Shown: positions 34,959-44,190, counted from the stretch's first letter. The stretch is DNA of 53,665 nucleotides from Clostridium sp. UBA1056 (GCA_002316385.1 DCDL01000061.1:26367-80031), one strand, 5' to 3'. Numbers and translations are program-made. Notes: generated by a model from the letters alone, not told the origin.

Positions 34959-34987
34959 ATTGTACATCCTTTTTTTCATCCTGTCAA
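34959..34987 (-). promoter_or_regulatory. Sigma-A promoter of lrgAB
   Basis: Read on the minus strand, TTGACA (34987-34982) and TACAAT (34964-34959) are 17 bases apart. This is a near-consensus promoter. The -10 box abuts the operator palindrome, as expected for a repressed promoter that fires strongly when released. Confidence 0.85.
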
Positions 34988-34999
34988 ATTGAAGAAAAT

Positions 35000-35031
35000 A
35001 AAAAATAGTGACTAATTGCCACTATTTTTTT
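35000..35031. terminator. Bidirectional-looking terminator at the end of the GntR gene
   Basis: AAAAAATAGTG (35000-35010) pairs with CACTATTTTTT (35020-35030). The stop codon of the GntR gene lies in the loop. On the minus strand it ends in a T-run, so it should stop GntR transcription before the separate lrgA promoter. Confidence 0.75.
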
Positions 35032-35704
35032 CGTTAATTAAACTTTCATCAATAATATCATAATGTTCATTAATTGCTTCAATACCCATAGATAAATCCT
35101 TTTGTACCAGACTTTCAAGTATTTTTTTATGTAATTTTATAAAAGGATTTTTTTCGTTTTTTAAGGTTCCATTAAGTACATATTCTATAAATTGTTCACA
35201 GATCTCTGATAATGACTGCATAATACTCAACATTAAATCATTTTTACACAGAGCTACAATAGTATAGTGAAATTCTTTATCTAAAGTAGCTTGCTGTATT
35301 TCATTGCATACATACATTTTATTCACTAAGAGGTTTAATGAAGATAAATCATCTTCTGTAATTATATTCATTGCAAGCGATAGAGCTTGTATTTCAATTC
35401 CGCGTCTCAATTGGCTAATTTCAAGATAATCTACTCGCTTCATTAAAACCATCATGGATAGAGAATCAGTAAAACTTTTTCCTATATTGCCTACTAAATA
35501 ATTACCAGAGCCATGACGACTTTCTATTATACCCATATTCTCCATAATTTTTATTGCTTCTCGTATAGAATTTCTACTTAAACTTAATATTTCTGATAAT
35601 TCACGCTCTGTGGGAAGCTTATCACCCAAAGATAGTTGTTCATTTAAAAGTAGTTTTTTAATATGCTGAATTACTTTCAGGTATGCTTTATTTTCAGTTT
35701 CCAT
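35012..35704 (-). CDS. GntR-family transcriptional regulator, FadR subfamily (FCD domain)
   Basis: A protein of 230 residues. The winged helix is N-terminal (SLGDKLPTERELSEILSLSR, then NSIREAIKIMENMGIIESRH, GSGNYLV), and the C-terminal part is an all-helical FCD domain (LRRGIEIQALSLAMNII, DKEFHYTIVALCKNDLM, LHKKILESL) with the His residues that hold a metal in FadR-type domains. Relatives respond to carboxylates such as lactate, pyruvate or glycolate. It lies directly upstream of lrgAB, whose promoter carries a FadR-type operator, so a repressor that senses such an acid is a reasonable inference. ATG 35704 is chosen because AAGGTG is six bases upstream; a GTG three codons earlier overlaps it. 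Confidence 0.88.
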   Translation of the reverse strand: METENKAYLKVIQHIKKLLLNEQLSLGDKLPTERELSEILSLSRNSIREAIKIMENMGIIESRHGSGNYLVGNIGKSFTDSLSMMVLMKRVDYLEISQLRRGIEIQALSLAMNIITEDDLSSLNLLVNKMYVCNEIQQATLDKEFHYTIVALCKNDLMLSIMQSLSEICEQFIEYVLNGTLKNEKNPFIKLHKKILESLVQKDLSMGIEAINEHYDIIDESLINEKNSGN

Positions 35705-35927
35705 AAATTTCACCTTACTATATTTATTTGATTTAAAAACTGTACAAATTTAATTTATAGTATCATTTGTATGATAGTAATCACTTTAACAATTATATTA
35801 TAATTACAGTTATTGTTAATTATCTAATTGATTAATAAACTTTAAGTATAATTTTACAAGTATTATAAGTGTATAATGATAATCTTGTTAAATACTTTAA
35901 TATACTAAAGTATCATAATTAATGATT

Positions 35928-35960
35928 AAAGCACAGGATATAATTGATATCCTGTGCTTT
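35928..35960. terminator. Terminator below the minus-strand gene at 36018
   Basis: AAAGCACAGGATAT (35928-35941) and ATATCCTGTGCTTT (35947-35960) form a perfect 14-base stem with a 5-base loop. On the minus strand TTTAATCATT follows. It probably ends the gene at 36018-36449. The remaining stretch 35714-35927 is very AT-rich; it includes TATCATTTGTATGATA (a palindrome near 35761), a possible second operator for the GntR gene. Confidence 0.75.
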
Positions 35961-36017
35961 AAATTTGAAAGAAATTATAAACTTTCATATTATGTGACCT
36001 TAAAAGAAGCTATTTTA

Positions 36018-36449
36018 CTATTTAAATCTTCTATCTTGTCTTACTCTCTGTATTCTCTTTTGACCACCCTCAACAGGAACTAAGTCTCTTTTAGTTGTAA
36101 GATTCATAACATTCATTATGCTTATATAGTCTTTAAATTTCTTTTTCTTCTTTTTCTTTTTAGAATAGTCAGGTTTTAAACCTTGAACAACTAAAGAATG
36201 ACCTTGAGATACGGGGATAAATTCTGGCTTTTTAAACCATCTTTTTTTCTTATAAATACAAGTTGCTATAGTTCTAACATTATCTTGCTTTATTACGATA
36301 GTAACAATAATAGTATTTAAAATTCCAAGAAAAGATTTTTCTTCTGTCTTTACAGATAAGGCTCTTCCCTGAACTTGAGTTATTCTATCGCCGTATTTAT
36401 TTATAAAAGCGCTAGAATAACTTTGTGATAATTTGTCTTTGAATCCCAT
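36018..36449 (-). CDS. Conserved clostridial hypothetical protein, basic, with a poly-lysine run
   Basis: A protein of 143 residues that I do not assign to a named family, though proteins of this form occur in other clostridia. The N-terminus reads MGFKDKLSQSYSSAFINKYG, then DRITQVQGRALSVKTEEKSF. A central portion has IYKKKRWFKKPEFIPVSQGH, followed by a run of eight lysines and a conserved-looking tail with MNVMNLTTKRDLVPVEGG, ending QRVRQDRRFK. There is no signal peptide or membrane segment. The overall charge is strongly positive, so nucleic acid or membrane-surface binding is possible. It is monocistronic with its own terminator. The poly-A/T tract behind the lysine run could be a slippage site. 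Confidence 0.65.
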   Translation of the reverse strand: MGFKDKLSQSYSSAFINKYGDRITQVQGRALSVKTEEKSFLGILNTIIVTIVIKQDNVRTIATCIYKKKRWFKKPEFIPVSQGHSLVVQGLKPDYSKKKKKKKKFKDYISIMNVMNLTTKRDLVPVEGGQKRIQRVRQDRRFK

Positions 36450-36550
36450 ATGAATAACTCCTTTACATGAAGAATAAATAACTAAGTATAATATCTGACC
36501 ATATGTAAGTGTATAATATTACACAATATCATTATTATATAATAATTAAG

Positions 36551-36562
36551 TTGTTATAACAA
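36551..36562. promoter_or_regulatory. Palindrome upstream of the Lon-like gene
   Basis: TTGTTATAACAA is a perfect 12-base palindrome in the divergent space between the hypothetical gene and the Lon-like gene. It is a candidate operator only; AT-rich DNA yields such sequences by chance. Confidence 0.25.
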
Positions 36563-36670
36563 GTTTATGTTTAATTTTTAAAAATTATATCAATAATTTT
36601 TAGGTTTTTGTTCCCAAAGTCCTTTTATAAGAATATTAATATACTAAATGATTTTATTTGGGAGGACAGT

Positions 36671-38962
36671 ATGAAAAGAGTTTTAAAACCCAGTGAAGTT
36701 TTGTATGATTTTAAACTTGTTGAAGATAGAGAAATAGAAGGCGAATTTATAATGCCACAATATAAAGATGTATATAATAAAATTAAAACCTCACTTCTTT
36801 TAGATGCTGAAGGTTACAATATTTACTTGGTTGATGAGTTTTGCAAGGATAGGGTTAAACATATTATAAAGTATGTAAAACATATATTGAAGGATGGAAA
36901 TCCACCAAAGGATATATGCTATGTTATAAAAGGAAATTCTAATGAACCTGTTTCTTTATTTGTTAATAATGGATACGGAAATAAGCTTAAAAAGATAGTA
37001 AATAAAATTCAAGAATTTTATGCAGAAAGTATATTTAAATTTTATAATGGTATTGATAATAAAGAAAAAGATCAATTGATTAATACTATAAAAGACAGAC
37101 GTAGCAAAATAATAGGAGATTTAATTAAAGTTTCTAGAGAATTTGGCTTTAACATAAAAGCCAGTGGAGATGGATTTACATTTATACCACTAATTGATGG
37201 AAAAGAGATGACAGAGGATGAGTATGATAATCTTAAAGAAGAAGAAAAAATTGATATATTAAATAAAGTTGATGAATTAAAAGTAAGTACTAATGATATA
37301 TTAGAAAAGCTAAGAAATATGAAAAATGGTGAAATAAATAGAATTAGAGAAATAATGGATAACTTCTTTAAAGAAGAAATGAGTGAATTAAATATAGAAA
37401 TAGAAGAAGAATTTAAAGATGATAGTGAGGCCAAGGCATATATTCACTACTTAATTACGGAGATTAAGGGCAAATTGGAGGAAAATTACTCTATCAATTA
37501 CGAAGATGATGAAGAAGGCATAAGAGACATTATATATAAATATGATGTAAATGTAATTGTTGATAATTCAGAAATTACACATCCACCTGTAATCTTTGAA
37601 GAGGATCCTAGTGTATCTAATCTTTTTGGTTCTATAGATTATGAAAATCATAATAACATATATGTATCCACAGTAAAATCTATAAGAGCAGGTAGTTATG
37701 TAAAAGCTAATGGAGGATGCTTAGTTTTGAGAGCTAGTAGTCTATTGAGCAATTCTCAGTCTTATTACTATTTAAAGAGAGCTATAATATCAGAAAAGGT
37801 AGATTTAGATTATAATAGAGGATATATAGAGCTTTTTACTTTAGGTAGCCTAAAACCGGTACCTATGCCAATTAATACAAAAGTAATAATAATTGGTGAT
37901 TATGATATTTATGACGCTCTATATAATTATGATAAAGAATTTAGAACTATATTTAAGACTAGGGCTGATTATAAAGGAGTATTAAAGGTAGATGATGGTG
38001 TTAAAGCCGTATTATTAAAAGAAATAAATAGAGCAGTTCAAAAAAATAATATTAAGCCTATAACTTCTAGTGGCGTAAGAGAAATTACAAAATTTTTATC
38101 TAGAAAGGCAGAGAATAAAAATAAGATATATTTTGATCATGAGGAATTATCAAACCTTATAATACAAGCTAATTATAGGGCAATAGAATACGAAAGAGAA
38201 TTCATTGACGGTGAAGATGTAGAACAGATCGCATATAAAAAGGAAACTATAGAAAGTAGTTATCTAGAACTATACAATGAAAAAAAGTTACTGTTAGATG
38301 TTGTAGGAAGTAAGATAGGACAAATTAATGGACTTTCAGTAATTGATACAGGTTATACAAGTTTTGGTAGGCCTATTAAGATAACCTGCACTTGCTTTAA
38401 GGGTGAAGGAAAAATTATAGATGCTCAGAGAGAGTCAAATCTCAGTGGTAAAATTCATACAAAAGGAATTAGTATTCTAAAAGGTTATATTAATAACATC
38501 AATGGAGGGTATAAAACTTTACCTGTAGATTTTAATCTTAGTTTTGAACAGTTATATGGAGTTATAGATGGTGATAGTGCCTCAGTAGCTGAAGCAATAT
38601 CTATAATATCTGCACTTTGTAAGCTTCCTATTAAACAAAACATTGCTATTACTGGTTCTATAAATCAGTTTGGACAGGTACAGCCCATAGGAGGTGTAAA
38701 CGAAAAGATTGAGGGTTTTTTTGAGGTGTGCAAGATTATGGGTGATGTAGAGGAGAGTGGAGTAGTAATTCCCTTATCTAACAAAGATGATTTAGTACTC
38801 TCAAGAGAAGTTGAAAAAGCAATATTCGAAGGGAAATTTAAAATATATACCATGGAGACTGTAGAGGATGCCATGGAATTAATGTTTGATGCAGAAGAAA
38901 TTAATATGGATAAGATAATAGAGATAATAGATAATCAATGTACTGAATACGAGAAAAAATAA
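36671..38962 (+). CDS. Lon-like protease family protein with degenerate AAA domain
   Basis: A protein of 763 residues, related to the clostridial AAA_32/LonH-type Lon-like proteases. The C-terminal protease domain is intact: IDGDSASVAEAISI gives catalytic Ser636 and PIGGVNEKIEGFFEV gives Lys679. The spacing of 43 equals that of Ser679 and Lys722 in E. coli Lon. The N-terminal AAA region keeps the family backbone (ANGGCLVLRASSLL), but where family members have a P-loop after GYNIY, this protein reads LVDEFCKDRVKH (about residues 53-64). I find no GxxGxGK[ST] anywhere. It may therefore be an ATP-independent or regulatory variant. ATG 36671 follows GGGAGG; an upstream in-frame TTG at 36608 lacks a site. 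Confidence 0.8.
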   Translation: MKRVLKPSEVLYDFKLVEDREIEGEFIMPQYKDVYNKIKTSLLLDAEGYNIYLVDEFCKDRVKHIIKYVKHILKDGNPPKDICYVIKGNSNEPVSLFVNNGYGNKLKKIVNKIQEFYAESIFKFYNGIDNKEKDQLINTIKDRRSKIIGDLIKVSREFGFNIKASGDGFTFIPLIDGKEMTEDEYDNLKEEEKIDILNKVDELKVSTNDILEKLRNMKNGEINRIREIMDNFFKEEMSELNIEIEEEFKDDSEAKAYIHYLITEIKGKLEENYSINYEDDEEGIRDIIYKYDVNVIVDNSEITHPPVIFEEDPSVSNLFGSIDYENHNNIYVSTVKSIRAGSYVKANGGCLVLRASSLLSNSQSYYYLKRAIISEKVDLDYNRGYIELFTLGSLKPVPMPINTKVIIIGDYDIYDALYNYDKEFRTIFKTRADYKGVLKVDDGVKAVLLKEINRAVQKNNIKPITSSGVREITKFLSRKAENKNKIYFDHEELSNLIIQANYRAIEYEREFIDGEDVEQIAYKKETIESSYLELYNEKKLLLDVVGSKIGQINGLSVIDTGYTSFGRPIKITCTCFKGEGKIIDAQRESNLSGKIHTKGISILKGYINNINGGYKTLPVDFNLSFEQLYGVIDGDSASVAEAISIISALCKLPIKQNIAITGSINQFGQVQPIGGVNEKIEGFFEVCKIMGDVEESGVVIPLSNKDDLVLSREVEKAIFEGKFKIYTMETVEDAMELMFDAEEINMDKIIEIIDNQCTEYEKK

Positions 38963-38966
38963 TATT

Positions 38967-38998
38967 AAAAACCTATGATTAACTTCATAGGTTTTTTG
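38967..38998 (+). terminator. Terminator of the Lon-like gene
   Basis: AAAACCTATG (38968-38977) pairs with CATAGGTTTT (38986-38995) across an 8-base loop, followed by a T-run. It lies between the convergent Lon-like and ychF genes and could serve both. Confidence 0.85.
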
Positions 38999-39029
38999 CT
39001 ATATAAAAATTAAAGTTTATAAAATTATA

Positions 39030-40127
39030 TTATACATTAAATCTAAAGTTAACTACATCTCCATCTTGCATTATATAGTCTTTTCCTTCAAGTCTATAGA
39101 AGCCTTTTTCTTTAGCAGCAGCTTCAGATCCACATTCAATTAATTTATCAAAGGAAATTACCTCTGCACGAATAAATCCACGCTCTATGTCACTATGAAT
39201 TTTACCAGCAGCCGCAGGAGCTTTTGTACCTATTTTAATTGTCCAAGCTCTTACCTCTTGAACACCAGCAGTTAAGTAGCTCATTAATCCAAGAAGCTTA
39301 TAGCTAGCACGGATTAATTTATCAAGACCTGATTCTTGAAGACCATATTCTGAAAGTAAATCTTTCTTTTCTTCGTCATCTAAAGTAGATAATTCCTCTT
39401 CTAGTTTAGCGCAAACTATTATGATTTCTGAGTTTTCATTAGCAGCATAGGCTTCAACTTCTTTTACCATATCATTTTCTCCGCCACATTCCATTAAGTC
39501 ATCTTCACTTACATTACAAGCATATAATACAGGTTTAGAAGTTATTAAGAATAGAGACTTAACAAATTCTTCTTCTTCTTCAGTAAATTCTAAAGTTCTA
39601 ACAGGATTATTAGCTTCAAGTTGCTTTTTTAATTTTTCCATGATAGCATACTCAGCTTTAGCAGTTTTATCGCCTGAACGTACTAGTTTGATAGACTTTT
39701 CCATTCTTCTTTCTAATACTTCTAAATCAGAAAAGATTAATTCTAGATTAATAGTTTCAATATCTCTTATAGGTGATACAGAGCCTTCTACATGAACAAC
39801 ATTGTCATCTTTAAAGCATCTAACAGTATGAACTATTGCAGCTACTTCTCTTATATGGGATAAAAACTTGTTTCCAAGACCTTCACCTTTACTTGCTCCC
39901 TTAACTAAACCTGCTATATCATAGAATTCGATAGCTGTATGTACTTGCTTTTTAGAGTTATATAATTTTTGTAATACATCAAGGCGGTTATCTGGGACAC
40001 TAACTACTCCTATGTTTGGCTCTATAGTACAAAATGGATAATTAGCAGATTCTGCTCCAGCCTTTGTAATAGCATTAAATAATGTACTTTTTCCTACGTT
40101 AGGTAAACCTACTATTCCTAATTTCAT
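39030..40127 (-). CDS. ychF: Obg-like ATPase YchF
   Basis: A protein of 365 residues, the typical length. The P-loop GLPNVGKST is at residues 6-14, DIAGLVKGASKGEGLGNKFL is the G3 region, and the G4-equivalent ACNVSEDD has the N-x-x-E form that favours ATP over GTP. It ends in a TGS-type domain (VVNFRFNV). YchF binds ribosomes and affects stress responses. The ATG at 40127 is chosen because AAGGACG lies upstream and MKLGIVGLPNVGKST is the conserved start; the open frame extends 21 codons further without support. Confidence 0.94.
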   Translation of the reverse strand: MKLGIVGLPNVGKSTLFNAITKAGAESANYPFCTIEPNIGVVSVPDNRLDVLQKLYNSKKQVHTAIEFYDIAGLVKGASKGEGLGNKFLSHIREVAAIVHTVRCFKDDNVVHVEGSVSPIRDIETINLELIFSDLEVLERRMEKSIKLVRSGDKTAKAEYAIMEKLKKQLEANNPVRTLEFTEEEEEFVKSLFLITSKPVLYACNVSEDDLMECGGENDMVKEVEAYAANENSEIIIVCAKLEEELSTLDDEEKKDLLSEYGLQESGLDKLIRASYKLLGLMSYLTAGVQEVRAWTIKIGTKAPAAAGKIHSDIERGFIRAEVISFDKLIECGSEAAAKEKGFYRLEGKDYIMQDGDVVNFRFNV

Positions 40128-40380
40128 AAAATATTCGTCCTTTCTATGTAAACCCTGGGGCTTAATACTTAAAAATTTCATTCTTTTCAATTATACTCTA
40201 CAGTAAAAGGAATTTCAATAATTCAAAGGTTATATATAGCAATTAGAAAAAATCTATGAATAATAAGGATATAAAATGAATCTGTGCAATATATTTGAAT
40301 AATAGTGAGAATTTTTTGTATATAATTATAAATTTGTTTAAAAAAAATTTCCATTTAATGAATATTTGAAAGGAATTTAT

Positions 40381-40410
40381 GTGAACGTATAGAATTATTT
40401 ATGGTACAAT
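40381..40410 (+). promoter_or_regulatory. Candidate promoter for the division/cell wall cluster
   Basis: GTGAAC (40381-40386) and TACAAT (40405-40410) are 18 bases apart. The -10 box is good and the -35 is moderate. It lies 70 bases before rsmH. The 280-base stretch before rsmH holds no mraZ or other gene. Confidence 0.5.
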
Positions 40411-40479
40411 GATAAATATATAGTGAGGCATATGATTTATGTCATGATGAATGTAAGATAAACCAAAGGAGAATGTATA

Positions 40480-41412
40480 ATGGAATTTAAACACTTTTCA
40501 GTAATGTTGAAAGAATGTATAGAAATGTTAGATATTAAGGAAGATGGTATATATATTGATTGTACTTTAGGAGGAGCAGGCCATTCAAAGGAGATTTTAA
40601 AGAGGCTTTCATCAAAGGGAAGATTAATAGGAATAGACCAAGATTTAGATGCACTTAAGGCAGCAAAAGAAAAGCTAAAGGATTATAAAAATGTTACCTA
40701 TGTACACAATAATTTTTATAATATTAAGGAAATATTAAAATCCTTAGAAGTAGAAAAGGTTGATGGTATTCTTATGGATTTAGGAGTTTCATCTTATCAG
40801 TTGGATGAAGGTGAAAGAGGGTTTAGCTATATGAAGGAAGCTGCTCTGGATATGAGAATGAATAGAGAAGAATCTTTTTCAGCTTATAATGTAGTTAATG
40901 AATATAGTGAAGATGAGCTTTTTAGAATTCTTAGAGATTTTGGAGAGGAGAAGTTTTCTAGAAGAATTGCAGCTAGGATAGTAGAAAAAAGAAAAATAAA
41001 ACCTGTTGAAACTACACTTGAACTTGTAAAAATTATAGATGGATGTATACCAGCGAAATTTAAAAGAGAAGGTGGGCATCCTGCTAAAAGAACTTTTCAA
41101 GCTATTAGAATAGAAGTAAATAGTGAATTAAGTATTTTAGATAGAACCATAGAAGATGGAATAGAAGCCTTAAATAAGGAAGGCGTTATGGCAATAATTA
41201 CATTCCATTCTTTAGAAGATAGAATAGTGAAAAATAAATTTAGAGATTTAACTGACCCTTGTAAGTGTCCTAAAGAGCTTCCAATGTGTGTCTGTGGTAA
41301 AGAACCAATTATTAGATTGATTAATAAAAAGCCTATAGAAGCAACGAAGGAAGAGCTAGAGAATAATTCAAGAAGTAGAAGTGCCAAGTTAAGGGTATGT
41401 AAAAAAATTTAG
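40480..41412 (+). CDS. rsmH: 16S rRNA (cytosine1402-N4)-methyltransferase RsmH
   Basis: A protein of 310 residues. The start HFSVMLKECIEMLDIKEDGI followed by YIDCTLGGAGHSKEIL is the S-adenosylmethionine motif of the MraW family. LMDLGVSSYQLDEGERGFSY and the C-terminal ITFHSLEDRIVKNKF, then RSRSAKLRV, complete the signature. It methylates C1402 in the ribosomal P site. It is the first gene of the dcw cluster here. mraZ, which often precedes it, is absent. AAAGGAG precedes the ATG. Confidence 0.96.
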   Translation: MEFKHFSVMLKECIEMLDIKEDGIYIDCTLGGAGHSKEILKRLSSKGRLIGIDQDLDALKAAKEKLKDYKNVTYVHNNFYNIKEILKSLEVEKVDGILMDLGVSSYQLDEGERGFSYMKEAALDMRMNREESFSAYNVVNEYSEDELFRILRDFGEEKFSRRIAARIVEKRKIKPVETTLELVKIIDGCIPAKFKREGGHPAKRTFQAIRIEVNSELSILDRTIEDGIEALNKEGVMAIITFHSLEDRIVKNKFRDLTDPCKCPKELPMCVCGKEPIIRLINKKPIEATKEELENNSRSRSAKLRVCKKI

Positions 41413-41439
41413 TTCTAAAAATTAGATGGGGGTAGTAAA

Positions 41440-41937
41440 ATGGTAGTAGAAAATAAAAAAGATGCAGTAAGTGGTAATACAGCTTTAGCTTCTCAGGTTA
41501 ATCCATTACCTAGTAAAAGGGTAAAAAATCCTACTAAACAAAGCCCAAGTAAAGAAGAATTAAGAAAAATTAAAAAACAAAAGATGCTAAAATTTTTAAA
41601 ACTTAACGGAACTATAGTAACAGCAGGAGTATTGGGGGTTATTATAGTATTTAGGTATAGTACTATATATAGTAATCAAAAGGAGATAATAGCTCTTCAA
41701 GAAGAAATACAAACTCTAAAAGAAGAAAATGAAGATTTAAGTGTAAAGCTACTTAAATTTAATAATATTTCTTACATAGAAGAAGTGGCAACTAAAGAAT
41801 TAAAAATGATTGAACCAAAGAGTACCAATGCGATTTATTGCGATATAAATGCAATTGAAGAAATAGCTACAAGCAGCGCCAATGAAGAAAAAGGGGATAG
41901 TTTATTAAGTAAAATTAAAAACTTATTATTTAATTAG
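41440..41937 (+). CDS. ftsL: FtsL-like cell division protein
   Basis: A protein of 165 residues with a basic cytoplasmic N-terminus, one transmembrane helix (TIVTAGVLGVIIVFRYSTIY) and a short extracellular leucine-rich coiled coil (EIIALQEEIQTLKEENEDLS). This is the FtsL/DivIC plan, and the position between rsmH and the penicillin-binding protein is that of ftsL. FtsL with DivIC/FtsB activates septal synthesis. The C-terminal tail is somewhat longer than usual. Sequence conservation in this family is low, so the name rests on topology and synteny. Confidence 0.85.
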   Translation: MVVENKKDAVSGNTALASQVNPLPSKRVKNPTKQSPSKEELRKIKKQKMLKFLKLNGTIVTAGVLGVIIVFRYSTIYSNQKEIIALQEEIQTLKEENEDLSVKLLKFNNISYIEEVATKELKMIEPKSTNAIYCDINAIEEIATSSANEEKGDSLLSKIKNLLFN

Positions 41938-41955
41938 TTAGTGAGGTAGTTGTAG

Positions 41956-44151
41956 GTGGCAAAGAAATATTTTATTGATAAGGTATTAATGAAAAAAAGA
42001 ATGATATTGGCTATGTTATTAGCAGGTATGGTTTTCATAGGATTAACTATAAGATTAGGTTATGTTATGTTTGTTAAAGAATCAACCTATAAATCCTTAG
42101 CATCACAACAATGGACTAGTGATGTTAGGATAAATGCTAAAAGAGGAAGAATATTAGATAGAAATGGTAATGAGCTTGCAGTAAGTGCTAATGTTTACAG
42201 AGCAGACTTAGATTTAAATACTTTAAGAAAAGATTTGGAAAATAACAAGATGACTATGGAGCAAGTGGCAGCTGATCTAAGTCCTATAATTGGGAAAGAA
42301 GAAGCTGATATATTACATATCTTAACTAATCCACTTCCTAACGGAAATCCTAGAGGTTCTGCTATCTTAAAAAGAAGAATAGAAAAAGATGAAACAGATG
42401 CTATAAGAGAGTTTTGTAAAAATAATGAGATCAATGGAATAGTAATATCACCAGATACAAAAAGGTATTATCCAAATGGTAATTTTGCTGCTCATGTATT
42501 AGGCCATACAAATTCAGATGGAGAAGGGCTTACAGGTTTAGAGCTTTATTATAATAAATATCTATCTGGGGTTCCAGGAATTAAAGTTGCTGAAATTGAT
42601 CAAAAAAGTGAGGGGTTACCTTATACAATATCAGAATTTACAGAGCCTATTGATGGAAGAGATGTAGTTACTACTATTGATGAAAACATACAATATTTTG
42701 CAGAAAAGCTAGCTCAAGAAGCTTTGGAAGATAATGAAGCTAAGGCAGTGTCAATTATGGTTATGGACCCTAATACAGGAGAAATATTAGCTTTAGCAAA
42801 TAAGCCAGATTATGACCCTAATAATCCATGGCCAGAAGGAATGTCTGATGATGATATTCAACAGATGTGGAGAAATAGATTAGTAAGTGATGCCTATGAA
42901 CCAGGGTCTATCTTTAAGGTGGTTACAGCTACAGCAGCTATAGAAAAAGGTGTTCTTAAAGAAGGAGAAACATTTAATTGTGGAGGTGGACTTACAATTG
43001 GAGGAAGAAATATTCACTGTTGGAAAACCTCAGGCCATGGACCCCAAACCTTTGAGGAAATATTAAAAAATTCTTGTAACGTTGGATTTATGATTTTAGG
43101 AGAAAGACTAGGAGCAGAAAACCTTAATGAATACATTAAAAAGTTTGGTTTTGGACAAAAAACTGGAATTGACTTACCTGGAGAGTCTGCAGGTATAGTT
43201 AAGGCAACACAGGATATAACAGCTACTGACTTAGCTACTATATCTTTTGGACAAAGTAATACAAGTACAGGGGTTCAGTACATGAGATGTTTTAATGCTA
43301 TTGCTAATGGGGGATATTTGATAGCGCCTCATTTAATGAAGGAAGTAACTCATTATGATGATAGCAATGAGCGAGTAGTTGATGAAACCTATAATATAGA
43401 GAAAAAACAACAGTTTACTCCAGAAACTATGGAGGAAATGAGGCTTCACCTAGAGCAAGTAGTTAGTACAGGTGGAGGGTCGAAAGCTAAAATAGATGGA
43501 TATAGAATTGCTGGTAAAACAGGTACAGCACAAAAGGTAGATACTGTTAATGGTGGTTATGCAGCTGGTAAATATCTCGCTTCTTTTGCTGGGATGGCAC
43601 CAGCAGATAATCCAAAGTATACAGTGTATGTATCTATAGATGAACCAAATCCATCTTTATACTATGCTGGACAAATTGCAGCTCCAGTAGGACAAAAACT
43701 ATTTAATGATTTATTTAATTATAGTGAAATGAAACCTCAAGGAAGTTATATGGAAGCTGACGAAAGCTTAAAGGCAGATGTAATTGTACCTGAAGTTAGA
43801 GGATTATCAGTTTCTGATGCTAAGAAAGTAATAACTGATGCAGGATTAACTGTTAGAGCAGAAGGTAGTGGAGGAACTATTACAGATATAAATCCAAAAC
43901 CAGGATTCACTCTTAAGGAAGGAAAGGAGATAATCCTATATGCAGGAGGAAGTAAGGAGAATACAGATACTGTTATAATTCCTGATTTAAAGGGTTTTAC
44001 AAAGGAAAGTATTATTAAGCTTTTTAATGATTTAGGTTTAAAGAGTGAATTTGTAGGTGAAGGTGTAGTAGTAGAACAAAGTATTGCGCCAGAAAAAGAA
44101 ATTAAAAAAGGAACCACAGTAACCTTCCATCTTGGTACCTTAGCAGATTAG
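41956..44151 (+). CDS. spoVD: Class B penicillin-binding protein with PASTA domains (SpoVD/FtsI type)
   Basis: A protein of 731 residues. After an N-terminal membrane helix and dimerisation domain (KRGRILDRNGNELAVSANVY), the transpeptidase has the three motifs: EPGSIFKVVTATAAIEKG (SxxK), NSCNVGF (SxN) and AGKTGTAQK (KTG). Two PASTA domains end the protein (PEVRGLSVSDAKKVITDAGL and PDLKGFTKESIIKLFNDLGL). It cross-links septal or spore peptidoglycan. SpoVD and FtsI differ little in sequence; being the only such gene in this cluster it may serve division, sporulation or both. GTG 41956 is the start. Confidence 0.9.
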   Translation: MAKKYFIDKVLMKKRMILAMLLAGMVFIGLTIRLGYVMFVKESTYKSLASQQWTSDVRINAKRGRILDRNGNELAVSANVYRADLDLNTLRKDLENNKMTMEQVAADLSPIIGKEEADILHILTNPLPNGNPRGSAILKRRIEKDETDAIREFCKNNEINGIVISPDTKRYYPNGNFAAHVLGHTNSDGEGLTGLELYYNKYLSGVPGIKVAEIDQKSEGLPYTISEFTEPIDGRDVVTTIDENIQYFAEKLAQEALEDNEAKAVSIMVMDPNTGEILALANKPDYDPNNPWPEGMSDDDIQQMWRNRLVSDAYEPGSIFKVVTATAAIEKGVLKEGETFNCGGGLTIGGRNIHCWKTSGHGPQTFEEILKNSCNVGFMILGERLGAENLNEYIKKFGFGQKTGIDLPGESAGIVKATQDITATDLATISFGQSNTSTGVQYMRCFNAIANGGYLIAPHLMKEVTHYDDSNERVVDETYNIEKKQQFTPETMEEMRLHLEQVVSTGGGSKAKIDGYRIAGKTGTAQKVDTVNGGYAAGKYLASFAGMAPADNPKYTVYVSIDEPNPSLYYAGQIAAPVGQKLFNDLFNYSEMKPQGSYMEADESLKADVIVPEVRGLSVSDAKKVITDAGLTVRAEGSGGTITDINPKPGFTLKEGKEIILYAGGSKENTDTVIIPDLKGFTKESIIKLFNDLGLKSEFVGEGVVVEQSIAPEKEIKKGTTVTFHLGTLAD

Positions 44152-44190
44152 ATATAAAAATTATCTAAGACTTCTACAGGAGTGAATATT

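Noticed and set aside
42195..42434. Minus-strand open frames in the spoVD, murE, murF and mraY genes
   Set aside because: All are shadows of conserved sense genes, without ribosome binding sites or domains.
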